Origin: Clostridia bacterium
GTDB lineage: Bacteria > Bacillota > Clostridia > Oscillospirales > Acutalibacteraceae
Reading direction: 5' to 3'
NCBI GenBank assembly: GCA_024404115.1
Contig: JAKSQM010000009.1
Span: 1 to 58,149, forward strand
Length of the DNA stretch: 58,149 nucleotides
Shown: piece by piece, positions 25,261-32,143 of the stretch
Layout: each line of letters starts with the position of its first letter
Position numbering within the stretch: position 1 is the first letter of the stretch
Translations under genes and position numbers: made by a program
Notes under the pieces: model-generated
What the model was told of the DNA's origin: nothing
Seen by the model: only the letters and a program-made list of their open reading frames with translations
Databases searched by the model: none

Positions 25261-26781
25261 ATGGCTTTGGAATATAATAGTAACAGCATTTCAAAAGCAG
25301 AAAAAGTCTTTGAAGGCTCATGCGAGCAGGCGATAGATTGGGAGGTCAACCTGCCCGATTATTGCGCCGATATTCTCAGAATCCTCAAATGCACAGTAAC
25401 ACCCTGCGTGGTTTCTTCAAAAATTTCCGGCGACCGAGCCTGTGCAGACGGCAACGCAATTATAAGAATCGTCTATTGCGACGAGGAAGATAACATCTGC
25501 TCCGTGGAGCAAAGTATGCCATTCTCAAAATTTGTTGAAACAGGCTCCGATATTGAAGGTGCGCTTTATGTAACCGCCAAGCCCGAGTATGTGAATTGCC
25601 GTGCTGTCAGCCGCAGAAAGGCGGAGGTTCACGGCACAGTGCGCTTTGCTTTCAGAATAAACAAGGTTATGCGAAAAGATTTCATCTGCTCAGTTGAATC
25701 TGACGGCATACAGACAAAAGGCGGCACAGTTGATTACGCAAGCGTTTCTGCCTGCGATTGCAAGCAATTTCCCATAAGCGAAACCGCCGAGCTTCCAAGG
25801 GATTACCTGCCTGCGCAAAAATTCATCAATTGCTCCGCTGTGGCAATTCTCAACGAAGCAAAAATCATCAAGGGCAAGCTTCTTTTAAAAGGCGAAATCA
25901 ACGCAGAAATCATCTATTGCACCGATAAAAATAAGGGCGAGTGCGTGAAATTTGACTATTCAATCCCCGTCAATCAGGTGGTGGATGTTGCAGGTGTCAG
26001 TGATGACGGCTTTGCAGATGTGAGCCTTGCAATCACCAGCTGCGATATTTCTCCAAGGGAGGATGCCGACGGCGAACAGCGATTGTTTGACATCAACCTT
26101 GTTGCCTGCGCCAAAATCAAAGCCTACATAAAAAAGGACAGCGAGTTTATTTCTGATGCCTATAGCACAACTGGCGAGCTTGTGGCAGATTATGAAAATA
26201 TCGAATTTTACCGTCATGCACAGAGCGTCAACGATACATTCACCTGCACAAATAAATTCGATTTTTCGTCAGTTTCCGCTCAAAAAATGCAGGCAATGTG
26301 GTTCGGCTCGCCCGAAATCAAAGTGGGGGAGGGCAATCAGGAAAAGCTCTGCGGCAAAGTCCCAGTGAATTTCATTCTCACCGATGCTGACGGCAAGCAG
26401 ATTTTCTGCGAAAGGGAGTTCGATTTTGAATACCGATTAAGAGGAGACGGCTATATGCTCTCTGAGCCCAGCATTTCCCTTAGCGGATACACCCCCACCG
26501 CCATCAATAACGGCACCGCAGATGTGAAAGCGGAGTTTGTCATCTACGCCAATACATTCTCAAAAGAGCAGAAAAAGGTTATGGCATCTGCCCGCATTGA
26601 TGAGGAAAGCGGCGGCAAAAAGAACACAACAGGCGTTGTGATTTACTTCCCCGATGATAACGAGAGCCTGTGGGATATTGCACGCAAATACGGCACAACG
26701 GAGCAGGCGATCAAAAAAGAGAACGGCATAACAGGCGACAATGTAACCGTTAATGAACCAATTGTTGTTCCGTGTTCATAA
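25261..26781 (+). CDS. DUF3794 (SPOCS) and LysM domain protein, probable spore envelope protein
   Basis: A 506-residue protein. Most of its length (about 30-450) is beta-rich with repeated DUF3794/SPOCS-type segments, marked by NLPDYCADILRILKC near the N-terminus. The C-terminus (about 458-505) is a LysM domain (SLWDIARKYGTTEQAIKKENG). LysM binds peptidoglycan, and DUF3794-LysM proteins are conserved in spore-forming Clostridia and linked to spore coat/cortex assembly. The ATG at 25261 follows AAGGTGAT. A frame open to 24949 has no start signal and overlaps copA antisense. There is no signal peptide, as expected for a mother-cell coat protein. Confidence 0.8.
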   Translation: MALEYNSNSISKAEKVFEGSCEQAIDWEVNLPDYCADILRILKCTVTPCVVSSKISGDRACADGNAIIRIVYCDEEDNICSVEQSMPFSKFVETGSDIEGALYVTAKPEYVNCRAVSRRKAEVHGTVRFAFRINKVMRKDFICSVESDGIQTKGGTVDYASVSACDCKQFPISETAELPRDYLPAQKFINCSAVAILNEAKIIKGKLLLKGEINAEIIYCTDKNKGECVKFDYSIPVNQVVDVAGVSDDGFADVSLAITSCDISPREDADGEQRLFDINLVACAKIKAYIKKDSEFISDAYSTTGELVADYENIEFYRHAQSVNDTFTCTNKFDFSSVSAQKMQAMWFGSPEIKVGEGNQEKLCGKVPVNFILTDADGKQIFCEREFDFEYRLRGDGYMLSEPSISLSGYTPTAINNGTADVKAEFVIYANTFSKEQKKVMASARIDEESGGKKNTTGVVIYFPDDNESLWDIARKYGTTEQAIKKENGITGDNVTVNEPIVVPCS

Positions 26782-26844
26782 ACCTTTGCCAAAAGTTCTC
26801 TGTTTAGACATATTTTGTTCACAACTTTATGGTAGAATATAACT

Positions 26845-26945
26845 AAAGAAACAGTTCTGAGCCATTTCCTTCAATTGCATTGCTTTTTTATCTCCTTAAT
26901 CGGAACTGTTTAAATGCGGCGGTGGGCAATAGCCTGTCGCCGCTA
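26845..26945 (+). ncRNA. Possible structured noncoding RNA
   Basis: AAACAGTTC (from about 26849) can pair with GAACTGTTT (to about 26912) around a pyrimidine-rich loop of about 45 nt. It is followed by a stable hairpin GCGGCG-GT-GGGC-AATA-GCCT-GT-CGCCGC (26916-26943). The stretch is not part of the dispersed repeats. Large-loop stem architecture and words such as CTGAGCC are reminiscent of 6S RNA. The length is short and I cannot confirm a family. Confidence 0.25.
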
Positions 26946-26956
26946 ATCAATTATCG

Positions 26957-27295
26957 GGTATCGTCATTGCGAGCGAAGCGTGGCAATCCACTTTTACTGA
27001 ACGCACCGAGCATTTCCGTCGCCTCTTGACAGGGGAGATGTCATCGCAGATGACAGAGGGGTAGAGCTTGAAGTAATAAGTTGTAGTGAATAGTGAAGAG
27101 ATGGCACATCGTAGGGGCGAACTGTGTTCGCCAGCTTTTTATTACAACAATTTATGCTCTTTTTGGGGCTTACTGCTCCAAATTTACACTATGCTTTGAA
27201 TCAAAATTGTAGGTGATGGCGTCCTCGACATCCCGTGAACCGAGTTTTCGGTTCAAATGAATAATGAATAATTGTGGGCGGGACACCCGCACCCA
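26957..27295. repeat. Mosaic of dispersed intergenic repeats (site 2)
   Basis: Units in order: TCATTGCGAGCGAAGCGTGG type (26961-26995), the CTTGACAGGGGAGATGTCAT type (27017-27063), GAAGTAATAAGTTGTAGTG (27070-27103), CGTAGGGGCGAACTG hairpin (27107-27152), GATGGCGTCCTCGACATCCC (27206-27236), and GGCGGGACACCCGCACCC (about 27275-27294). With the possible RNA, it fills the 604-bp gap before the next gene. There are no open frames. Confidence 0.85.
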
Positions 27296-27318
27296 AAACA
27301 AAAATTATCCTCAACCAC

Positions 27319-27347
27319 TTGACTATTCCATTTTTTACTGTTATAAT
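27319..27347 (+). promoter_or_regulatory. Consensus promoter of the small membrane protein gene
   Basis: TTGACT (27319-27324) and TATAAT (27342-27347) have a 17-bp spacer. TGT before the -10 makes it extended. Confidence 0.8.
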
Positions 27348-27385
27348 ATCCTAAAGTCCGTATTTGTCGAAGATGGGGTGTTAGT

Positions 27386-27673
27386 ATGAAAGATAGATTT
27401 CACTTTCCAAAAGACGAAATGCCCAAAATTACTTTGCCTTGGCTGATTATAGGAATTTCCTCAATGATAATGTTTATGGTGTTCCTTGTTGCCATGTATT
27501 TTAATTTCCACACTGCGTGGTTCTTCTGCATCTGGATGTGGCTCATTGCAGGCTCACTTATTTTTGACGGAATAAGCAAGCGCAAGGCGAGCAAGCCAAT
27601 CGGCAACCTTAGCCTGATTATGGGTGTGGTTGCATTTATCGCAGGCATATTGATTGTGAATATGCAAAAATAA
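27386..27673 (+). CDS. Small three-helix membrane protein, function unknown
   Basis: A 95-residue protein with three hydrophobic segments (about 17-39, 43-63 and 74-92) and a short basic loop (SKRKASKP). I do not recognise a family. GGGGTG precedes the ATG and a consensus promoter lies about 40 bp upstream, so it is very likely expressed. It stands alone between a repeat-rich gap and a tRNA pair. Confidence 0.7.
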   Translation: MKDRFHFPKDEMPKITLPWLIIGISSMIMFMVFLVAMYFNFHTAWFFCIWMWLIAGSLIFDGISKRKASKPIGNLSLIMGVVAFIAGILIVNMQK

Positions 27674-27765
27674 TGTGTTTTAGTGGCGCAAAACAGCGAT
27701 TTGTACCTAAAAAATACTAAAAATAAAAAAATTTGAAAAAATTTCAAATTTTTTTAAAAAAAGTA

Positions 27766-27793
27766 TTGACAAATCCGTAGAATGTGTTATAAT
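27766..27793 (+). promoter_or_regulatory. Consensus promoter of the tRNA-Met/tRNA-Glu unit
   Basis: TTGACA (27766-27771) and TATAAT (27788-27793) are a perfect consensus pair with a 16-bp spacer, 25 bp before tRNA-Met. Confidence 0.9.
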
Positions 27794-27817
27794 GAACAAG
27801 CTTCGTTGATACAGCAC

Positions 27818-27894
27818 GGCGGCATAGCTCAGTTGGCTAGAGCACTCGGTTCATACCCGGGGTGTCGTAGGTTCAAGTCCCACTGCCGCTACCA
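27818..27894 (+). tRNA. tRNA-Met (anticodon CAT, elongator type)
   Basis: A 77-nt cloverleaf with acceptor stem GGCGGCA/TGCCGCT, D arm, anticodon stem CTCGG/CCGGG around CAT (27852-27854), T loop TTCAAGT and encoded CCA. The anticodon stem lacks the three G-C pairs of initiators. The T stem GTAGG/CCCAC has an A-C mismatch at its central pair. Confidence 0.93.
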
Positions 27895-27900
27895 ACAGGC

Positions 27901-27975
27901 GGCCCGGTGGTCAAGCGGTCAAGACACCGCCCTTTCACGGCGGTAACACGAGTTCGATTCTCGTCCGGGTCACCA
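27901..27975 (+). tRNA. tRNA-Glu (anticodon TTC)
   Basis: A 75-nt cloverleaf with acceptor GGCCCGG/CCGGGTC, anticodon stem CCGCC/GGCGG around TTC (27934-27936), T arm ACGAG-TTCGATT-CTCGT and encoded CCA. It lies 6 bp after tRNA-Met in the same transcript. Confidence 0.95.
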
Positions 27976-27983
27976 CGAAGCAT

Positions 27984-28017
27984 AAAGGATGAGTTCATCT
28001 CATCCTTTATTTTTTTG
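27984..28017 (+). terminator. Terminator of the tRNA-Met/tRNA-Glu unit
   Basis: AAAGGATGAG and CTCATCCTTT form a 10-bp stem with a TTCAT loop, followed by ATTTTTTTG. Confidence 0.92.
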
Positions 28018-28059
28018 TCTATTTTCCGTCATTTCCGCATATGCTTTAGCGGTGATGAT

Positions 28060-28878
28060 ATGAACAACATTTTTAAATCCGTAATTTTCGGCATAATCGA
28101 GGGCATAACCGAATGGCTGCCCGTCAGCAGCACAGGGCATCTTATAATCGCAGAGAGCTTTCTGCACTTTGACGGCACTTCACCGCAGTTTTACCCAGCG
28201 TATTCCGTCATAATCCAGCTTGGCGCAGTGCTTTCTGTCGCCGTGATGTTCTTTAAGCGGATTTTCCCTCTCACAAAGGGCACAGAGGGCATTTCACTGC
28301 AAAAGAGCATAATTACATTCGATTTAAAAATCGCCCTTGGTTGCATTCCTGCGGCTGTTGCAGGTCTGTTTCTTGATGAAATCATCGAAAAGCGGTTTTA
28401 TTCCTGTAAAACTGTGGCAATGGGCTTGATAATTTACGGAGTTTTATTTATAATAGTTGAGAGGTTCAAAAAGGATTCCAATTCAAAAATCACCACCGCA
28501 GAGGAAATTGACTTCCTCACCGCCTTAAAAGTGGGAATTTTTCAGATTTTATCCCTTATCCCTGGCACATCACGCTCAGGCTCAACAGTGATGGGCGGAA
28601 TGATTTCGGGTATGAGCCGTTTCGCCGCCGCCGAGTATTCGTTTTTTATGGCAATTCCCATAATGGCAGGCGCATCTTTGGTGAAAGCGGTGGATTTCGG
28701 CTTCAATTTCACTTTTGAAGAGTGCGTAATCCTCTTCGTCGGCTTTGCCACAAGCTTTGTTGTGTCGGTTTTCACCGTCAGCAGGCTGATGAATTTTGTG
28801 AAAAGCAAAACATTCACATCATTCGGTGTTTACAGAATCCTCCTCGGCGCAGTTCTTTTGATATTTGATTTTCAGTGA
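28060..28878 (+). CDS. uppP: Undecaprenyl-diphosphatase
   Basis: A 272-residue integral membrane enzyme that dephosphorylates undecaprenyl pyrophosphate. This recycles the lipid carrier for peptidoglycan and teichoic acid and is linked to bacitracin resistance. The signature motifs EGITEWLPVSSTGHLI (near residues 13-28) and PGTSRSGSTVMGGM (about residues 168-181) are intact, and about eight membrane helices are present. The ATG at 28060 is preceded by GGTGAT with short spacing. The open frame upstream runs through the tRNA-Glu and is not coding. The gene overlaps closely with the downstream phosphatase gene, so they are probably co-transcribed. Confidence 0.93.
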   Translation: MNNIFKSVIFGIIEGITEWLPVSSTGHLIIAESFLHFDGTSPQFYPAYSVIIQLGAVLSVAVMFFKRIFPLTKGTEGISLQKSIITFDLKIALGCIPAAVAGLFLDEIIEKRFYSCKTVAMGLIIYGVLFIIVERFKKDSNSKITTAEEIDFLTALKVGIFQILSLIPGTSRSGSTVMGGMISGMSRFAAAEYSFFMAIPIMAGASLVKAVDFGFNFTFEECVILFVGFATSFVVSVFTVSRLMNFVKSKTFTSFGVYRILLGAVLLIFDFQ

Positions 28879-28886
28879 GGTGCTTT

Positions 28887-29606
28887 ATGAGCGTTGCAAA
28901 AAGACTTTCTCTTGAAAATATAATAAATTGCCGTGATTTGGGCGGCTATCCCTGTGCAGGGGGAGCAGTAACCCAGTTTGGCAGATTTCTCCGTTGCGGA
29001 ATGCCCAAAACTCCCACACAGGATGATATTGTGAAGCTTATGCGGTATGGTGTTTCCACCGTCATTGATTTAAGAGGGGACTACGAGTGCGAAAATATGC
29101 CCTCTGTTTTTAAATACCTTGATAGCGTAGATTACCACCATGTGCGCATTTTCGAGGTCAATGCCGCTGTTAGTGAAGAGTATTCGGGCAAAATCGGCAG
29201 TGCATATATTTACAGTATTGAAAATCATAAGTCAGAGTACGCACGAATGCTGAAGATTATTGCCGACGCAAAGGCAGGCTGTGTGCTTTTCAATTGCTAT
29301 TTTGGCAAGGATAGAACAGGCATAACAGCGGCAATTCTTATGAGTATCGCAGGCGCAGCCCTTGAGGATATTGTGGCAGATTATCAGGTGTCCCACACAT
29401 ATATAATGCCCTTTGTTGAGCGTGCCAGAGCCACACACGATGAATCTATGTGGGAAACTAACGACGAAAATTTCAAAAGTAATGCAGAAACAATGGCGGC
29501 ATTTTTGAATTTTGTCAATAAAAAGTATGGCTCATTGATGGGTTATGTGAAGTCAATCGGCGTCAGTGATGAAACAATTGAAAAAATTAGAAAAAGATTT
29601 TTCTAA
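28887..29606 (+). CDS. Tyrosine-protein phosphatase-like protein
   Basis: A 239-residue protein of the bacterial dual-specificity/tyrosine phosphatase group (Y_phosphatase3-like). The N-terminal NCRDLGGYP motif and the P-loop C137-YFGKD-R143-TG are both present, so the CX5R active site is intact. The usual histidine before the cysteine is asparagine. D67 in DLRGD is a further family feature. Possible substrates are phosphotyrosine proteins or phosphoinositides. The ATG at 28887 follows GAGGTG. The start lies 8 bp after the uppP stop. Confidence 0.85.
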   Translation: MSVAKRLSLENIINCRDLGGYPCAGGAVTQFGRFLRCGMPKTPTQDDIVKLMRYGVSTVIDLRGDYECENMPSVFKYLDSVDYHHVRIFEVNAAVSEEYSGKIGSAYIYSIENHKSEYARMLKIIADAKAGCVLFNCYFGKDRTGITAAILMSIAGAALEDIVADYQVSHTYIMPFVERARATHDESMWETNDENFKSNAETMAAFLNFVNKKYGSLMGYVKSIGVSDETIEKIRKRFF

Positions 29607-29611
29607 AAACC

Positions 29612-29640
29612 TTGACAAATGGAGAAAGGTGATTTATAAT
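29612..29640 (+). promoter_or_regulatory. Consensus promoter of tRNA-Pro
   Basis: TTGACA (29612-29617) and TATAAT (29635-29640) are separated by 17 bp, 31 bp before the tRNA. Confidence 0.9.
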
Positions 29641-29671
29641 TAACTGGTTGATAAAACAACTCACAATTTAA

Positions 29672-29747
29672 CGGGGTGTAGCGCAGCTGGTAGCGCGCCT
29701 GCTTTGGGAGCAGGATGCCGGGGGTTCAAGTCCCTTCACTCCGACCA
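29672..29747 (+). tRNA. tRNA-Pro (anticodon TGG)
   Basis: A 76-nt cloverleaf with acceptor CGGGGTG/CACTCCG, anticodon stem CCTGC/GCAGG around TGG (29705-29707), T loop TTCAAGT and encoded CCA. Its last 17 bases before CCA completion are duplicated 195 bp downstream. Confidence 0.95.
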
Positions 29748-29786
29748 AAAAATAACGGATACCTTTTGGTATTCGTTATTTTTTTA
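29748..29786 (+). terminator. Terminator of tRNA-Pro
   Basis: AATAACGGATACC pairs with GGTATTCGTTATT (one G-T pair) around TTTT, followed by T residues. Confidence 0.88.
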
Positions 29787-29790
29787 TACG

Positions 29791-29941
29791 AATAGGGACT
29801 TGAACCCTATGAGGGTGAGCAGCGTGAAGAAAACAGTCCAGTGAACTGTTTTTAGCTGCGAAGCTTTCTGCGGGTACTGTTGTGTAGCAACGGTCGCAGA
29901 AAGTGTGCTTTGCGAAGCAAAGATGTCCCTTCACTCCGACC
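29791..29941. mobile_element. Small tRNA-Pro-derived element with duplicated 3' end
   Basis: Just after the tRNA-Pro terminator, 29794-29807 is the exact reverse complement of 14 bases of the tRNA T arm (29722-29735 region). Two hairpins follow: AAAACAGT/ACTGTTTT, and CTTTCTGCG/CGCAGAAAG with loop-proximal pairing. At 29925-29941 the 17-bp sequence GTCCCTTCACTCCGACC repeats 29730-29746 in direct orientation. There is no coding sequence. The layout fits a small non-autonomous insertion at the tRNA 3' end or the remnant of an integrated element. Confidence 0.5.
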
Positions 29942-30003
29942 TTCAAACATGGACTCGAAGCCATATAGGACAACAAAAATCTGCAACTCAATCAAAAATA
30001 ATC

Positions 30004-30032
30004 TTTGCACATCCCAAAATTTATGATATTAT
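30004..30032 (+). promoter_or_regulatory. Probable promoter of the deacetylase gene
   Basis: TTTGCA (30004-30009) and TATTAT (30027-30032) are separated by 17 bp. Confidence 0.55.
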
Positions 30033-30063
30033 TAAATCATATCATTTTATTGGAGTTGATTTT

Positions 30064-30888
30064 ATGCAGATGAGATTAAAAGACGGAAAAAGAAAGGTGC
30101 TCACATTCAGCTATGATGACGGTAATGCGCCCGACATTCGCCTTATAAAAATCTTTAATAAATACGGACTTAAAGGCACATTTAATATATGCTCGGGTCT
30201 TCTTGAAGACAGCGATGAAGTAAGAGAAAATCCCGTTGGAAAACTTACAAGGGGAGAGGTCAGCGAATACTTTAAAAATTCACCCCATGAGGCGGCAGTT
30301 CATACCCTGACGCATCCGTGGCTTGAATCCCTTAAACCGCAGGAAGTTATTTATGAAACCGTGCAGGACAGAATAAATCTTGAAGAATTAACAGGCACGC
30401 CCGTCAGAGGAATGGCATACCCCTTTGGCTGCTTCACAGATGAGCAGACAACAATCCTCAGAAGCTGCGGAATAGTTTATTCGAGAACGCCAAAATCAAC
30501 GCACAAATTTGTTTTCCCGTCAGATTGGCTTCGCCTTGACCCCACCTGCCACCATAATGACGAAAAGCTCTTTGAACTTGCGGAGGACTTTGCCGAAAAA
30601 GAGCCACGCTGGGATATCTGCAATATGTTCTATGTTTGGGGTCATACTTTTGAGTTTGACAAGGACGATAACTGGGAAAGAATTGAAAAGCTTGCCGAAT
30701 ATCTTTCGGGCAGAGATGACATCTGGTACGCAACAAATATCGAAATATATGATTATGTCAAGGCTTACGATAACCTCATCACTTCGTATGACGGAAGAAT
30801 AATACATAACCCCTCCGCCGTTGATGTGTGGGTGAAAACATTCGGCGAAACCGTCAAAATCGAAGCAGGCAAAACTGTGAGATTATAA
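30064..30888 (+). CDS. Polysaccharide deacetylase-family protein
   Basis: A 274-residue NodB-fold deacetylase, expected to remove acetyl groups from N- or O-acetylated sugars. Motif 1 is SYDDG (D18/D19). Motif 2 is H80-TLT-H84 (HxxxH metal ligands). Downstream segments include RGMAYPFG and FYVWGHTFEF. No signal peptide is present, which is unusual for cell-wall deacetylases, so it may act on imported sugars. The ATG at 30064 follows TTGGAGTTGAT. The longer frame upstream reads through the tRNA-Pro element. It is probably co-transcribed with the DUF4886 gene 13 bp downstream. Confidence 0.85.
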   Translation: MQMRLKDGKRKVLTFSYDDGNAPDIRLIKIFNKYGLKGTFNICSGLLEDSDEVRENPVGKLTRGEVSEYFKNSPHEAAVHTLTHPWLESLKPQEVIYETVQDRINLEELTGTPVRGMAYPFGCFTDEQTTILRSCGIVYSRTPKSTHKFVFPSDWLRLDPTCHHNDEKLFELAEDFAEKEPRWDICNMFYVWGHTFEFDKDDNWERIEKLAEYLSGRDDIWYATNIEIYDYVKAYDNLITSYDGRIIHNPSAVDVWVKTFGETVKIEAGKTVRL

Positions 30889-30901
30889 AAGGAGTTCTTT
30901 T

Positions 30902-31615
30902 ATGAAAATATTATGTATCGGCAACAGCTTTTCGCAGGATGCAACAACATATTTACGCCGTGTGGCGGCGGAGCAGGGCATAGAAATCTATGCCGAAAAC
31001 CTCTATATCGGCGGCTGCTCCCTTGAACAGCACTACAACAATCTTTTGTCTGACGCAAAGGCATATGAGCTGGAGCTTGACGGCAAGGGCACCAATCAAA
31101 AGGTTGCAATCGCAGAATCCCTCGAAAAAGAAAAGTGGGATGTTGTAACCATCCAGCAGGCGAGCCATTTTTCAGCATATTATGATACATATCAGCCGTT
31201 TGCCACAGAAATAGTGAAGTTTATCCGTCAGAAATTGCCCGAAGCAAAGGTGTATGTTCATCAGACATGGGCATACGAGGATGGCTCACAGCGGCTTGCA
31301 GAGAACGGCTTTGCCACACGCAAAGAAATGTTTGCGAAGCTGAAAGAAAGCTATTGCAGGCTGGCAGGGGAGTGCGCTGTTGACGGAGTTATCCCCTCAG
31401 GCGAAGTGTTTGAGCGTATGGCTGAAAAGGGCATGAAGTGCCACCGAGATACATTCCATGCCACATACGGCGCAGGCAGATACGCACTTGCCCTCACATG
31501 GATAAAGGCACTGACCGCCAACGATATAAGCGAAAACACTTTCACCGACACAGCCGAACCTGTTTCCGCAGAGGATATTACAAAAATAAAACAATCGGTC
31601 AATGAAGTGCTTTGA
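30902..31615 (+). CDS. DUF4886 protein, SGNH hydrolase-like
   Basis: A 237-residue protein beginning MKILCIGNSFSQD, which matches the GNSF block of DUF4886/SGNH-type hydrolases. IQQAS and VYVHQTWAYED are further conserved-looking blocks, and DTFHATYGAGRYALAL near the C-terminus supplies the Asp/His region. Such proteins are suspected esterases acting on acylated sugars. No signal peptide is present. AAAGGAG precedes the ATG. Pairing with a polysaccharide deacetylase suggests joint removal of ester or acetyl groups from a glycan. Confidence 0.75.
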   Translation: MKILCIGNSFSQDATTYLRRVAAEQGIEIYAENLYIGGCSLEQHYNNLLSDAKAYELELDGKGTNQKVAIAESLEKEKWDVVTIQQASHFSAYYDTYQPFATEIVKFIRQKLPEAKVYVHQTWAYEDGSQRLAENGFATRKEMFAKLKESYCRLAGECAVDGVIPSGEVFERMAEKGMKCHRDTFHATYGAGRYALALTWIKALTANDISENTFTDTAEPVSAEDITKIKQSVNEVL

Positions 31616-31628
31616 ACAGCATAATCAC

Positions 31629-31965
31629 ACCGTAGGGGAGTAGCTGCTTCCGTTAATCAGGTGCCCCAACTGGGGAGCTGTCAGCGAAGCTGACTGAGGG
31701 GGTTATCTTTAAGTAATAAGTTGTAGTGAATAGTGAAGAAGTGGAGGTACATCGTAGGGGCGAACTTCGTTCGCCAGCTTTGTATTGCAATAATTTAACG
31801 GTTATTTTTGGGCTTACTGCTTCCAAAATTGCTATGCACTTTGAATAATATTTGTAGGTGATGGCGTCCTCGACATCCCGTTCTGAATGTCAGAACAAAT
31901 ATAAATTTGAACGGAAAACTGTCGGAATCGTCATTGCGAGCGTAGCGTGGCAATCCACTTTTACA
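31629..31965. repeat. Mosaic of dispersed intergenic repeats (site 3)
   Basis: Units in order: CGTAGGGGAGTAGCTGCTTC (from 31629), GGGGAGCTGTCAGCGAAGCT unit (31658-31706), AAGTAATAAGTTGTAGTG (31710-31743), CGTAGGGGCGAACTT hairpin (31750-31798), GATGGCGTCCTCGACATCCC with its trailing TATAAATTTGAACG (31851-31922), and TCATTGCGAGCGTAGCGTGG (31927-31962). No gene is seen in this 528-bp gap. Confidence 0.85.
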
Positions 31966-32046
31966 TTAAGCGCATATACAACAACCCCTCCAAGCTTTAT
32001 GAATAATTCATAGCATCTGAAAATAAAAAACTGAATGTAAATCCAA

Positions 32047-32076
32047 AATCCTTGCCAAATCGGCAGGGATTTTTTT
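32047..32076 (+). terminator. Terminator upstream of the glycosidase operon
   Basis: AATCCTTGCC and GGCAGGGATT form a 10-bp stem around AAATC, followed by TTTTTT. It isolates the operon promoter from readthrough of the repeat region. Confidence 0.85.
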
Positions 32077-32083
32077 ATTCCCC

Positions 32084-32112
32084 TTGATTTATATTCCACT
32101 TTGCTTTATTAT
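32084..32112 (+). promoter_or_regulatory. Promoter of the glycosidase operon
   Basis: TTGATT (32084-32089) and TATTAT (32107-32112) have a 17-bp spacer. The TTTGCTTTATTAT block around the -10 is also found in the promoter of the subtilase gene at 55.7 kb. Confidence 0.6.
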
Positions 32113-32143
32113 TATAGGTAAAGATTGAAACGGAGGTTTCTAT

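Noticed and set aside
28060-30000. Genomic island or prophage at the tRNA genes
   Set aside because: No integrase, phage or conjugation genes are present near the three tRNAs. Only the 150-bp element after tRNA-Pro shows integration-like structure.
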